64,000 nucleotides of DNA from Synaphobranchus kaupii (Eukaryota > Chordata > Actinopteri > Anguilliformes > Synaphobranchidae), in assembly GCA_029718625.1 (NCBI GenBank), contig CM056380.1, positions 39,559,608 to 39,623,607 of the forward strand. Direction: 5' to 3'. The notes below the pieces were generated by a model. That model saw nothing but the letters and a program-made list of their open reading frames with translations. It was not told the origin of the DNA and searched no databases. Of the stretch, positions 23,521 to 35,615 are shown piece by piece. The position numbers and the translations under genes were made by a program. How positions within the stretch are numbered: the first letter of the stretch is position 1; each line of letters begins with the position of its first letter.

Positions 23521-23733
23521 GGAGTTGGGGGGTGGGACTAGATCAAGCTGTAAATTACACTGGAATAGTATGGAACCCATGGTTCGCTAAATGGCTGTAA
23601 ATCATCAAGGGTCTGAGGTATCAAACGAGCCTCAAACCATCACTCTGCTGCCAGATATGCAGTAGATATGGATGGATCACTTTAAGGGTTGTTTCTCCTG
23701 ACAAATTTTCCTATTGAACTCTATGGAAAAATA
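23521..23733. repeat. palindromic host repeat, middle part
   Basis: Resumes after the LINE target duplication (GTGGGACTAGATCAAGCTGT) and runs to the TA where the Tc1 element is inserted. Matches 30350-30560. Confidence 0.8.
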
Positions 23734-25262
23734 CACTACTCACAAAAAGTTAGGGATATTTGGCTTTCGGGTGAAATTTATGGAAAATGTAAGTTCACGC
23801 TACAGTGATATTATACGTATCATGAAAGTAGGGCATTTAAGTAGAAGCATGCAATGGTGATTTCCTCATCTCAAACAATTTATTGAAACCAAAGCCAACA
23901 ACAGTGGTGGGTATACCACAACAAAAATGTCAATGTCTCAATAACTTGTCATGTGCCCTTGAGCATCAATTACAGCTTGACAACGACGTCTCATGCTGTT
24001 CACAAGTCGACTTATTGTCTGCTGAGGCATGGCATCCCACTCTTCTTGAAGGGCGGCCCTCAGGTCATTGAGGTTCTGGGGTACAGAGTTACGAGCCTCT
24101 ACACGGTGAGTCAGCTGATCCCATAGGTTTTCTATGGGATTCAGGTCTGGAGAAAGTGCAGGCCACTCCATTTGAGGTACCCCAGTCTCCAGCAGCCTTT
24201 CCCTAATGATGCGACCTCGATGAGCTGGAGCATTGTCGTCCATGAAGATGAAATTAGGCCTGTGTTGTTCATGCAGGGGCACAATGACTGGATTAATGAT
24301 GTTATTCAGGTAGTATGGGCTTGTCACTGTACCATTCACAAAGTGTAGGGCAGTTCTGTATTGACTAGACACACCTGCCCACACTGTAACACCGCCACCA
24401 CCAAAGGGTCGTCTGGTGACAACAGTGGCTGATGCATAGCGCTCTCCTTGAGGTCTCCAACATCGTTAGCGGCCATCATTTCTGCTCAACGTGAATCGAC
24501 TTTCATCAGAGAACAGCACTGAGGCCCACTGGTCCCTCGTCCAGCGTAAATGCTCCCTGGCCCATGCAAGACGATGACGCCTGTGCCTGGTGGTGTGGTC
24601 AGGTACCCTTGCAGGTCGTCTAGCACGCAGACCACGCTGATGTAAACGGTTTCGAATGGTCTGACGTGACATTTGGGTGCCTCTCACCTCCCTTAAATGT
24701 GCCTGGAGTTGAGTGGCATTCATCATCCGGTTCCGCAGGGCACTGTTCACAATGAAGCGGTCATCAGTGTGGGATGTGGCCAAAGGACGTCCACTTCTAT
24801 GCCTTTCTGTGACTCTTCCAGTCTCTCTGTATCTCTGTTGCAACCTGCTGATGACACTCTGTGACACTAAGCTCAGTGGCCACTTCCCTCTGAGAACATC
24901 CTGTTTGAAGCCTCGCAATGGCGAGGTACTGTTGATCAATTGTTAGGTGTCGTCTTGGTCTCATGATGTCAGAATGTGAACAGCATGATGAAGAGGACTG
25001 TTTAAATACCAATTCTAATTGAACCAGGAAATTTATTGGTCGATTCATGGATCAAACACCTGTTGTGAATTTTGCCGTTCAGCTCCTTGTTAGAGAACAG
25101 CAAGTTGTGCAAAAAGTACTGAAACATTGAATAGTTGGACATGTGCATTCAAAAGTTTAGAGAAGGTCAAATTAATTTCACCTGTAAAGGTTATAGTGCA
25201 TTTTAGGTTCATCCTGAAATTTCACCCGAAAGCCGAATATCCCTAACTTTTTGTGAGTAGTG
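23734..25262 (-). mobile_element. Tc1-like transposon, 1529 bp, nearly intact
   Basis: The ends CACTACTCACAAAAAGTTAG and its inverse are flanked by TA and match over about 46 bp with one mismatch. It encodes a transposase on the minus strand. Ends and coding frame are well preserved, so the insertion looks young. Confidence 0.9.
23938..24996 (-). pseudogene. Tc1-like transposase, one frameshift, one stop
   Basis: Would catalyse cut-and-paste excision and insertion at TA. It starts MRPRRHLTIDQQYLAIARLQ followed by an N-terminal helix-turn-helix. Near 24.87 kb the frame shifts to RLQQRYRETGRVTERHRSGR and the second DNA-binding domain (SRQTIRNRLHQRGLRARRP). The catalytic DDE triad is visible: [19 protein letters not shown] and [12 protein letters not shown] at about 24466 in frame follows SRNDGR; reading continues in the same frame with [11 protein letters not shown]. 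Only these two lesions are seen. Confidence 0.88.
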
Positions 25263-25389
25263 TAAGTCAGGAGAAGAAACTCTTTAAGTTAACACTTGTA
25301 GTTGCCAACCATGTGTTACACACTGTTCCAGTGTAATTTAAAGCTAAATCTAGTCCCACTCCCCAATTCCCATAGAGATCCATTCAAAT
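25263..25389. repeat. palindromic host repeat, right arm
   Basis: Resumes at TAAGTCAGGAGAAGAAACTC and ends CCCATAGAGATCCATTCAAA, inverse of the left arm at 20224. Confidence 0.8.
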
Positions 25390-25722
25390 GCAAAGACTTT
25401 CAATGGGGTTAAGGTCAGGACTCTGGTGGCCAATTCATGTGTGAAAATGATTCCTCATGCTCCCTGAACCACTCTTTCACAATTTGAGCCCGATGAATCT
25501 TGGCATTGTCGTCCTGGAATATGTCCATTGATGGAATAACCTGGTCATTCAGTGCATTTAGGTACTCAGCTGACTTCATTTTATTGCTGCATAACATTGC
25601 TGAGCCAAGACCTGACCAATTGAAACAACCCCAGATCATAACACTGCCTCCAGAGGCTTGTACAGTGGGCACTATGCATGACGGGTGCAACGGCGACTTT
25701 TTTTTTGGCCAGGCAGTGTATA
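25390..25722 (-). pseudogene. Tc1-like transposase remnant, family A
   Basis: The minus strand reads [40 protein letters not shown] and HMNWPPES, the middle of the transposase also found at 18.3 kb. It ends at a TTTTTTTTTGGCCAGGCAGTG terminus-like tract. The catalytic core is incomplete. Confidence 0.8.
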
Positions 25723-25726
25723 TATA

Positions 25727-25954
25727 CAGTTGAAGTCGAAAGTTTACATACACTTAGGTTGAAGTCATTAAAACTCATTTTTAACCACTCCACAGATTTC
25801 ACGTTAGCAAACTATAGTGTTGGCAAGTCAGTTAGGACATCTATCTACTTTGTGCATGACAAGTAATTTTTCCAACAATTGTTAACAGACAGATTATTTT
25901 ACTGTATCACAATTCCAGTGGGTCAGAAGTTTACATACACTAAGTTGACTGTGC
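25727..25954 (+). repeat. Sleeping Beauty-like Tc1 terminus (left)
   Basis: After TA, CAGTTGAAGTCGAAAGTTTA starts a long end with a second copy of the direct repeat at about 25919 (GGGTCAGAAGTTTACATACA), the two-repeat architecture of Sleeping Beauty-type ends. It is broken at GACTGTGC by the hAT element that follows, and resumes at 30190. Confidence 0.88.
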
Positions 25955-26529
25955 TAGCGATGTAAATAACGAATAATTTGGTATTCAAATTATTCAATTT
26001 GGTTTTCGGTTACTCGTTTGAAGGGGGGGGGGGGATGGGGTAGGCAGAAGAAAGAAATGACAGTAGCCTATGCTAATGTTGAGATCAAGAAATAATGTTT
26101 ATTGTATTACTTTTACCATTAAGCAACAGAAAGTATAGAATAACCTTAAGGTATATGAATTCAGATAAATAAAATAAAATAAATAAAAAGATACATTAAA
26201 ATGCGTTAAATTGTAAATAACGAAAATATCAAAGCATTGTTTTTTTCTTTGATTTTCCATTTAACTCAGTTTAAACACAAGCTGCAAACAAACGTGGGCT
26301 GACAGTTAGATAACTTAGCTAGTCTTACATACATGTTTTTGTTAAAAAATGTCAGCATGTCGACATGCTCCGGAGTCAAACGTGTGCGCAGTCTATTGAC
26401 CGTTATACCTGTGGCTGAGCGGCTGCAGTTTGTCAAAATGTTGATATTGTAGTGACCTGCTCTATCAAAATGAGGCGCACTGACCCCCAAACACATTTTG
26501 GGCTTTATATACTACCTGAGGGAGGAAAA

Positions 26530-26975
26530 TGTTATGTTTAAATGCTTCAAAACTATATTTTTAAACTGAATATGACATTAACACACACAGATCATGAAAG
26601 CCAATACATTTTTTGTGTAAAATGAGATTAAACCGAATAATTTACATTAGCTTGTCGCCGCAAAAGTAGCTGATGTTATTGTGTGACTGCCTACAAGCTG
26701 GCTCCAAAACTACATGCAAAGGACCAGTGCTAGCTTGTGATATGACTCTTGAAAGCTTCAAAGCTATATTTTCACAATGCGTTTGACATTAAAACACGCA
26801 TATCATGAATGCCAAGATATTTTTAAAGTAAAATCTGATTAAACCCAATTAATTTGCCCCCTTAAAAGCAGCCGGTGTGATTGTGTGACTGGTGATGGCA
26901 AGTGAAATGTGGCTACACAAAACGACGCAAAGCTACGGCGCTAACTTGTCATGCTACGTTTAAAAGCTTCAAAAC
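26530..26975 (+). repeat. ~220-bp internal repeats of outer hAT, copies 1-2
   Basis: Units begin near GCTTCAAAACTATATTTTTA (26545) and GCTTCAAAGCTATATTTTCA (26755) and share CATGA(A)(A/T)GCCAA and TTGTGTGACTG blocks. Copies 3-4 follow at 29463-29880, beyond the inner insertion. Confidence 0.75.
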
Positions 26976-29462
26976 TAGGGGTGGGATTCCAAGTTGTCCG
27001 ATTCCTCGGAATCGTACGCCTTCGAGCTTATCTATTCTCTTATCGATTCCAGCATGTATTCCCGACAGCTACGCATAGCAAAACGACGTCACGTTATGCG
27101 CGCCGTCGTTTTTCATTCAGTCAGCGCATGATGGTAGGCAGAGATTGGCTCCCCGTTTAAAAAAATAAAATGTAAACGTTAGTGATGGGCAAAACAGTTC
27201 ACTTCAGTGACACGAATCACTAGAATCAGTTCATTAAAAAGATTCGTTCAAAAGATTCGTTCACCGAATCGTTCAGTGCTTGGGCGGAGCTCCGACTGCG
27301 TACTGCGTAGTCCGACTCACTCAGTGAACTGAAACGGCCGAACAGTTCATGCGGAAGTGCTGTCGCTTTGACAAATGCGCCAAACTCCGTTTACAAATCT
27401 TGATATTTTAAAAGTTTCCTCGTTGAATATCAATATTGGAGGTGAACGCTGGTTTTCAATGACTTTTAAGTCTTAACTTGCTGGGCCTGATTCTGGCAGT
27501 TTGAGCCGCTGATTATCACTCAGGATCACGTCACGTTAACTCACTGTGTCTAGTAGCCTTCAGTGAACGGATCACTCAACTTGCACCGTTCCGTCACAGT
27601 TTAAGGATCTGAGACAGTCTCAGCCACACGTTTTTTTTTCTTCCATATTGCAGGTTTCACCACGTAATAAAAAAAAACCTCAAGAAAACAAAAAGTTGTT
27701 ATATAGAAGTGCAATTTAATTGTAAGCTTGGCTTACAATTTACATTGCAATGAAGTCTGCTATTCATATTGTGTATTCATATATTTGTTGCCATGCATCT
27801 ATTCTGCTGACATGTAGTCTGACTACAGTAGTCAGCCGAATGTAGTCAGTCATGTAGTTGTCATTCATATTTATTGCTGTAATTCACATCTTTTAATGCT
27901 ATTCATAATTTTGTTGACATTCATTCAACAAAATATGAGTGAGTGATTGAAATTAGCGACAGAATAAAATATATATGAATGTCAACACACAACAACACTC
28001 GTCACGTGGTGCTGTAGCTTCTGTAGCCTACGTGTGTTGCTGTGGCAAAGTAATTTCCCTCCGGGATCATTACTTGAACGCACCCCCACACCTCTCTCAT
28101 CGCAGCCTGCCGGCATCGTTTTTCTTTTCTTTTTTTCTGGAAATATGCACTCCTGCCTGCACCGGTGAGTCTGTCGCTACAATCTCCTTTCATTACGGGC
28201 CAGCCTAACATTTTAAGTTTGTTTATCTGGAAGTCTGTTAAAACAACAGGGAACTTGAAAGTGTGCGTTTATGTTAATTCATGTGGCTTTGTAAGTTTAA
28301 CAATCATGTGCTAACGCCCGGCTCCATTAGCTGTCAGCTCGGAGAAAATAGACCCATGTGAGTCTATCCTATCGCTGCGAACGAATGACTTCAATCACTC
28401 GGGGATTTAGTGTTGTGTCGTTCGCGAACGTCCCCCGGGGGATTCGCAGTGAACAAATCACGACACGTTCGCTCGCAGAAGTCCACTCTGCACGCTCGCT
28501 GCCTCGCTCGGCGCCCGCCCGCCCGTGAATTTTTAAAATTTTTATAAACTTTATTTCGAACAATTTAGGAAACAAATTAGAGAAAAAAAAACGAAAAAAA
28601 AAAACTTTCTAGTATACAACACGCAAACACTAATCTGACAACGATTGCCTGCTTGGCGATGCACAGATGAGTAGCCTAGATTTGGAAAGCGAATAACTAA
28701 CCTAAATTAGCTAAATGATAATCTTCCATCTTCGTCATCTTCAGCTAATAAGAGAAGCCAGCTTGTCTCAGGTAACGTTAAAGATCTCATCTTTCTTCCA
28801 TGTAAATGTAGGCTATATAGGCTAAATGAGATAGGGGAGAATGGTGACAGTTGAAACTGTTCTGATAATGCAGAAACCAACGCAAACGTTACGGTGCAGC
28901 TTTATGAAACACGCCTAGGAGCGTAACTAACTCATAAGTAAAGTTTGCGATCTTCGTTAGAGAATGAAACTACTAAATATCCCAATCACAGATCAGCGGT
29001 TAAACAGCAATATTTTAGCCGTCTTTTTTTTATCAGTTAAACTGATCATTTATCCTCTCTTCTCGCGTCCTTTTTCATTATTTTCCGGTGTCTCTATTTT
29101 CTTTGATGTCTGATATTTTTAAGCACTCGTATTGATCAAGCCAAATGACATTTATAATGCCATTTCAATTTACAGAATTATACAATTCAGACTTTTATTG
29201 GATGCTCTGCCACTTGTGCAGGCATAAATATAGCAGATAAATATTTTCCATGATATGACTAAGACATATGAATGAAAAACGAATGCTTTATACTTAAATA
29301 TTGTGTCATTGAATCCATTTTAGATGACCACCCAATAGTAATAGTTGGTCTTTTAATAGCCTGGGAGCAAATAATATTTAAGGAATCGATAAAGAATCGG
29401 ATCGATAAGCGGAATCGATAATGACATCGGTATCAACAAAAATCTAACGATTCCCATCCCTA
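26976..29462. mobile_element. inner hAT-like element, 2.5 kb
   Basis: Exact 8-bp duplication TTCAAAAC at 26968-26975 and 29463-29470; ends TAGGGGTGGGATTCC and GATTCCCATCCCTA are inverted. Inner GAATCGATAA motifs near both ends agree. No transposase frame. The middle (27.2-28.5 kb) has repeated GATTCGTTCA-type motifs and a GC-rich block at 28.4-28.5 kb, perhaps another insertion. Confidence 0.88.
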
Positions 29463-30197
29463 TTCAAAACTATATTTTTAAATTGAACATGACATTAACA
29501 TACACAGATCATGAAAGCCAAGACATCTTTCGTGTAAAATGAGATAAAACCAAATAACTTACATTAGCTTGTCGCCGGGAAAGTAGCTGATGTTATTGTG
29601 TGACTGCTTAGCCTACAAGCTGGCTCCAAACTATATGCAAGGACCAGTGCTAGCTTATGATATGACTCTTGAAAGCTTCAAAGCTATATTTTCACAATGC
29701 ATTTGACATTATATTTTTCAAGTAAAATCAGATTAAACCCGATTCATTTGTCGCCTTGAGAGCAGCCGATGTGATTGTGTGACTGATGGTGAAAGCTGGT
29801 AAGACAAAACGACGCGAAGCTAAGGCGCTAGCTTGTCATGCTACGTTTAAAACGATATTTTTAAACTGCGACTTCCAACTGATTATGATAGAACACGTCA
29901 CCAGTAAAAAGTGGCTTAAAATCATATTTTTTCGCCTCAAAAGTGGAAAATATTAGCTTGTTTTAAGTCTCATTACAAGACTAACATTTTTTGCAGTGTA
30001 ACTATGGCAAGTGTAGCTTTGCCAGACAACCTGCTTTGCTCATATCTGCCATGGCGATTATTTGTCTAAAGCGCCCTCGTGTGGTCAGGAGGTGTAACGT
30101 AATGCTTATTATTCATTATTTGTTTGCATTATCCGAGTTTAAAATTTCGAACGAGTAACCGATTACCCGAATAACCGTTTACATCCCTAGACTGTGC

Positions 30198-30620
30198 CTT
30201 TAAATTTTTTATATTTGGTCGCATATCCTTTGCATGCCATGACGTCCTGATGTCTGTGACCCAACAACATCAAAAGACTTTTGATATCTTATTTTCTGGT
30301 ACTCTTAAAGTGATACTATGTTTCTGCATTTGAATGGATCTCTATGGGAATTTGGGGGTGGGACTTGATTTAGCTGTAAATTACACTGGAACAGTATGGA
30401 AACACATGGTTGGCTAAATGGCTCTAAGTCATCAAGGGTCGGACGTATCAAACAAGCCTTAAATCATCACTTTGCTGCCAGAAATACAGTAGATATGGAT
30501 GGATAACTTGAAGTGTTTCTTCGGACTTATTTTTTCCATAGAGTTCAATAGGAAAATGAGTCAGGAGAAACAACCCTTAAAGTGATCCATCCATATCTAC
30601 TGCATACATGCTTGATTGAT
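30198..30620 (+). repeat. Tc1 tail scrap plus uninterrupted palindromic repeat
   Basis: CTTTAAATTTTTTATATTTG resumes the Sleeping Beauty-like copy; then a transposase-tail scrap and the host palindrome (TTTGAATGGATCTCTATGGG to ATCCATCCATATCTACTGCA) follow. No right-hand terminus was found. Confidence 0.7.
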
Positions 30621-31602
30621 AATTAAGAACTATAAATGGAAACAGGTTGGGAGTAATATCGGCATAAAGGTAGTCTAAGGTTATACAGAATGCCTATTTT
30701 ACAGCCGACCGGTGCTTTCTGTCTGGTCACATAACGTTGGCTAACGGGAAAAAAGAGCCAAACTAAATGGCTCGTTCACCGAGAGGAATCGGTTCCCTAC
30801 GTTCACCAAAGAGAGCTGTTCAAAAACAGCCATTCGTTCGCGAATGACCCATCACTACATTGAACCGAAATCATTTTTGGGAAATAAAGAGCTTGAACAA
30901 AGACCAATTGGTAACAAGCCAAACCTGTGTTGTGTTACAGTCTGTTACAGCAGACATTTATGGAACTTAAAACCATGTTTTCAATAACCTTCAGTAATTA
31001 AGAAATTGGTTGGAATGAAAACCAGCACGCATACAGGTTATCCAGAACCAGGGATTGGAACCCCTGCCATGTATCAAGAAGTATATTGAGCACAAAGTTT
31101 CTTTTCTTTTTACATTATAAAATATCTGTAAGGATATTTACCAGAAATCATGGAAGTATGACGGCTTCATGTTTGTAATTTCTTCAAGTTGTTTATCTAA
31201 GTACAATTGCTCCTTCAAAAGAGAATGAATAAATATTCTCATTCAATCACAGCATTGGACACTCCTGCACAACAGAAAGACTGGTAAATTATTTTTTAAC
31301 TGTAAAAATTATACAATTCATTTATTACAACCATTAGTACATGACCTAGAAGATCAATCGAGAATGTCAGCCTCTCATTTATTAATTTAGTGGAGAAAAA
31401 TAATTTATACCTTAAATCCATTGTGATCAATATGGGGGTAACAAAGTAGGCGGCATGAGGAAAAAAAAGTATGGAATTTTGTCATAATACCCAGAAGCAC
31501 CTGTGTGGAAAATGTATTGAGCATGTTGACCAGTAGGGAGCACTGTGTACCTTGGGCCACCTGGGGTGTGCAGGTGACATGTCCTTTATTCTCTTCTTAC
31601 AC
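30621..31602. other. trpn1 intron with a hAT-like terminus
   Basis: 30760-30855 holds GAGAGGAATCGGTTCCCTAC and ends ATGACCCATCACTA, like a hAT terminus. The remainder is AT-rich and non-coding. It ends at the S2 exon donor. Confidence 0.4.
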
Positions 31603-31718
31603 AAGCTTTTCCAGCTCCACAGCTTTCTGCGGGATCGCGTGAGCTCTGCCGCCTCCTGATACAGCTCCACCACCATAAACCCCACTGCCAAAAACACTAT
31701 CAACACATGCCACAAGTC
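31603..31718 (-). CDS. trpn1: trpn1 exon: transmembrane segment S2
   Basis: Acceptor CCATCTAG; the exon encodes DLWHVLIVFLAVGFMVVELY (S2), then a short basic cytoplasmic loop (RSRRKLWSWKSL). Two donors keep phase 2: TT|GTGTAA at 31602, giving SLNVFDW, which resembles the SLWNxxDW seen at S3 of many TRP channels; or CAG|GTGGCC at 31560, which adds a basic KKRIKDMSPAHP stretch. I prefer the shorter form on loop length. The exon sits alone between introns of about 14 and 26 kb. Confidence 0.85.
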
Positions 31719-31996
31719 CTAGATGGAGAGAGAGAGAGAAAGAGAGACAGAGACCTTTGAAACTCCTTTATTTTAGCTCTCTAATTTAGCGTCAAAGGCC
31801 TGCTAAAATATATACTTACAGAGCATTAACTATTTACAGACAAAAAAAGAAAGAAAATGTCTCAATACTCTGGAGCAAAAAACAACATAACACACAAAAA
31901 CAAATAACAGAAACCAAAAAGAAAACATTTCCCATCTCTTTCCATACCTAACCCCTTAAACAATGATATTAATACCCCCAACCCCTTGTTGAAACT

Positions 31997-32051
<55 letters not shown>

Positions 32052-32337
32052 GAAGCTGAGTTCATGCCTCCCACACAACAGCAGCCCACCTATTCAGAGG
32101 TGATGCATGGTAACAATCACCCAGACTATTCAGACATGGGAGTGGTCCGGCAACTACTGCAACTAACATGCAGGATCATTGGATGAGCACATACACACAA
32201 GCACACACACACATGCACGCACACGCATACACACATGCGCACACAAACGCATACACACCACACACATGCACACACACAGAAAGGATGAGTTTAACATCAC
32301 ATGAGTTTCAGATGAGTATCAATATGTATGAGATATA
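31719..32337. other. trpn1 intron with (GA)n and CA-rich tracts
   Basis: A pure AG run lies at about 31999-32041 and a (CA/GC)-rich tract at 32190-32280. Non-coding. Confidence 0.7.
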
Positions 32338-33963
32338 CAGTCAAGTCGGAAAGTCTGCACACCCCTTTCACCTTCTCCACGTTTTATTACGTTACAGACT
32401 TATACTACAATAGATTGAGTTCATTTTTTGCCTCAAACATCTACACACAATAGCCAATAATGACGAAGTGAAAACAGGTTTTTAGAAAATATGCAATTTT
32501 ATTTTACTGACAAAAATAGGTTATTTAGGGGTTACATATCTGTACACACCCTTAGCCTAATAATTGGTTGCTGCACCTTTGGCAGCGATTACAGCTTCAA
32601 GGCGTCTTGGGAAAGAAGCTATGAGCTTGGCACACTTGTTTCTGGACATTTTTGCCCATTCCTCTTGGCATATCCTTGCAAGCTCCGTCAGGTTGGATGG
32701 GGAGCGTCGGTACACAGCCATTTTCAGCTCTTTCCACAGATGTTCAATTGGATTCAGGTCTGGGCTCTGGCTGGGCCACTCAAGGACATGCACAGACTTT
32801 CTCCGAAGCCACTCCTTTGTTCTCTTGGCTGTGTGCTTCAGGTCGTTGTCATGTTGGAAGGTAAACCTTCGCCCCAGTCTGAGGTCCAGAGCGCTCTGGA
32901 GCAGGTTTTCTTCAAGGATCTCGGTGTACTTAGCTGCATTCATCTTTCCCTCTATCAGGACTAGTCGCCCCGTTCCCGCTGCTGAAAAACATCCCCACAT
33001 CATGATGCTGCCACCGCCATGCTTCACTGTAGGGATGGTATTAGCCAGGTGATGAGCGGTGCCTGGTTTCCTCCAGACGTGACGCTTGGTATTCAGGCCA
33101 AAAAGTTCAATTTTGGTTTCATCAGACCAGAGAATCTTGATTCTCATGGTTTGAGAGTCCTCTAGGTGCCTTTTTGGCAAACTCCAAGCAGGCTGTGATG
33201 TGCCTTTTACAGGGGCTTCCGTCTGGCCACTCTACCATAAAGGCCTGATTGGTGGTGTGCTGCCTGGATGGTTGATCTTCTGAAAGGTTCTCCCATCTCC
33301 ACAAGGATACGCTGGAGCTCTGTCAGAGTGACCCTCAGGTTCCTGCTCACCTCCCTGGCCAAGGCCCGTCCTCCCCGATTGCTCAGTTTGGCTGGGCGGC
33401 CAGGTCTAGGAAGATTCTTGGTGGTTCCAAACTTCTTCCATTTACGAATGATGGTGGCCACTGTGCTCTTTGGGACCTGTAAAGCTGCAGAGATTTTTCC
33501 GTACCCTTCTCCAGATCTATGCCTTGACACAATCCTGTTTCTGAGGTCTGCAGATAATTCCTTTGACCCCATGGCTTGGAGTTTGCTCTGACATGCACTG
33601 TCAACTGTGGGACCTTATATAGGCAGGTGTTGGCAATCCCCAATCATGTCCAATCAATTGAATTTATCACAGGTGGACTCCAATTAAGTTGTAGAAACAT
33701 CTCAAGCAGTATCAGTGGAAACAAAATGCACCTCAGCTCACTTTTGGGTGTCATATCACACACTTGTGTACATATGATATTTTACATTTAGATTTTTAAT
33801 AAATCAGCACAAATGTCTAAAAACCTGTTTTCACTTTGTCATTATGGGCTATTTTGTGTGGAATTTTGAGACAAAAATGAATTCAATATATTGTAGAATA
33901 TGTCTGTAACGTAATAAAACGTGGAGAAGGTGAAAGGGGTGTGCAGACTTTCCGGCTTGACTG
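32338..33963 (-). mobile_element. Tc1-like transposon, 1626 bp, inactive
   Basis: The ends CAGTCAAGTCGGAAAGTCTG and CAGACTTTCCGGCTTGACTG are inverted and flanked by TA. The inverted repeats extend far inward (CCTTCTCCACGTTTTATTAC near 32372, inverse near 33915). Length is normal for the family. Confidence 0.92.
32557..33572 (-). pseudogene. Tc1-like transposase, two frameshifts
   Basis: The N-terminal part MGSKELSADLRNRIVSRHRS with a helix-turn-helix (GKISAALQVPKSTVATIIRK) and a GRP-type hook (PRPGRPAKLS) lies at 33207-33572. A short middle piece is in another frame (about 33122-33304), and the catalytic part in the third (32557-33180). The DDE residues are present: [29 protein letters not shown] and [13 protein letters not shown]. 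It ends AAKGAATNY. Two frame changes disable it. Confidence 0.9.
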
Positions 33964-34849
33964 TAAATTCCCTTTCATATCCCAATTAGAAAAGGCCTCA
34001 GAAGTCGTGTCATTTCCTCCAGATTTGTTAGCATTTTCGAGACTTCCGGATCAAGAAAATAGATGGACTACGGGAGAAATGAATGGGGTTTCCTTCAATT
34101 CCTTCAAAATAATATATGCCATTTGGATGTTCGTTTCTATATGGAAAAAAAAGATGTTCAGCCATTTTTTATAATATAAAAAAATTTGGTGTAATTTTAA
34201 AAAGCAAATTGCTAGCAGCTAAGTGGTTAGCACACTCGTAATGACCCCTGACCCGTCACACAATTTCAACATCACACACAGGACTGTATTAATTCATGCA
34301 TTTCCAGCTACCATTCACATGTGTAAATCGTTTGCTGTGACCAGTGTAATTAATTATACATTTTTCTATTTTATATATAACGATGGAATAAATTGATACG
34401 GTATGTTAGGCCCACTGTCATCCTAAATGAGAAAAAACTATAAAAACTCATTGAAATTGCACAGTAAGCTGAACTGCTCCGGCTAAACACCCAACCTTTC
34501 ATATTCATTGCAAATTTCTGCTATAACGTAAGCTAACTTGGAAAACGTAAGCTACGTTATAAAAAGCAGTCTGTAAACATTACCGATAATGTGTCATTTT
34601 CTTTTAGTTAGCTAGCAGTTGTTATGTCTACCCTTAGCAGATCAATTGTTTCAAAGCTAGCCAATAATAGTAACAGTCAGTTAACAATCTTGATAACGAC
34701 AGCCTACACAAAGAAGGAATTTAGCCAAAACATTGACAGAATCCGCTTAGTTCGCATTCGTATACAGTTTTAGCTGCCCTATAGAAGTGAATGGAGGGGA
34801 GCACAGAGCAACTAACAAACATATTTCGCCACCATTTAGACTCATATCA
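33964..34849. other. trpn1 intron, non-coding
   Basis: AT-rich DNA with no recognised repeat or coding frame. Confidence 0.4.
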
Positions 34850-35615
34850 TGGCCAGGAAACTAGACAACCCAAAGTTCAGTTGTGCTTTAAAAACAATTG
34901 GACAACCAAAGAACACCCAATCAGAGCCCTGTAAACTGTTCAAAATAAACCCAACATATACAAATGGGCTCCAAACAGCGTGGCTGAATTTAATAATGCA
35001 ATAAGTTCTACAGGAATCACTAACCTTATTAACAAATTTCTTCGAACACCATTCCAACCTAATTCAGATGATGTAAACCAGGCAGTTAAACAAATTAATG
35101 AAATATTTAATAAATCAGCTATCAAAGCTAACCTGAACAAAAACAACCACAAGTAGAATCGGAGACCTCAAAAAGAAAAATGGTTTGATGAAGAGTGCTG
35201 AAAAGTAAGAGATAATCTACGACAATTATCTAACCAAAAACATCATCAACCACAAAAAACTACGAGAAAAATACTGTGAGGTACTCAAAGAATATAAACA
35301 AACTTAAAAACAGAAAAAGCAAGATCATTACAACAAAACTCTTAGAGACATTGAAGAGTCTTTAAATGAGAACCAGTTCTGGGGAAAAATTGAACAATCT
35401 GAACTGTAAACAATCCCAAGAACTAGCCATTCAAAATGGAGACATTTGGAAAAAATACTTTGAAAAGCATTACAAAGAAATACTGCCAGAAGACCTCTCA
35501 TCTGAACCAAATTTCTCAAGAAGAACTAAAAGACTCCAAAATCTCAAACGGAAAAAGGCTTGTGGCCCCAACAGCATCAGGACAGAAATGCTCACAGTCC
35601 TACTTGCCTGACACC
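34850..35615 (+). pseudogene. LINE remnant, N-terminal side of RT
   Basis: Broken plus-strand frames read NVAEFNNAISSTG-like and KWFDEEC pieces, then ENQFWGKIEQ, YKEILPEDLSSEPN and KKACGPNSIRTEML, the region between endonuclease and reverse transcriptase of a fish LINE. Many stops. The C-terminal half of the same kind of LINE is at 55.8-57.05 kb. Confidence 0.75.

Larger units (their letters stand above)
20160..25400. mobile_element. palindromic host repeat split by two insertions
   Basis: A foldback repeat with arms TTTGAATGGATCTCTATGGG (20224) and CCCATAGAGATCCATTCAAA (25368-25387) is interrupted by an RTE/Rex3-type LINE (about 20311-23520) and a Tc1 element (23734-25262). An uninterrupted relative at 30300-30610 shows the original order. 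Confidence 0.8.
25955..30189. mobile_element. outer hAT-like element, 4.2 kb
   Basis: Flanked by an exact 8-bp duplication GACTGTGC (25947-25954 and 30190-30197). Ends TAGCGATGTAAATAACG and, inverted, TAGGGATGTAAACGGTT match imperfectly and share TCGGTTACTCGTT further in. The interior is non-coding, made mainly of a roughly 220-bp diverged repeat, so it is non-autonomous. It is interrupted by a second hAT element at 26976-29462. Confidence 0.85.
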
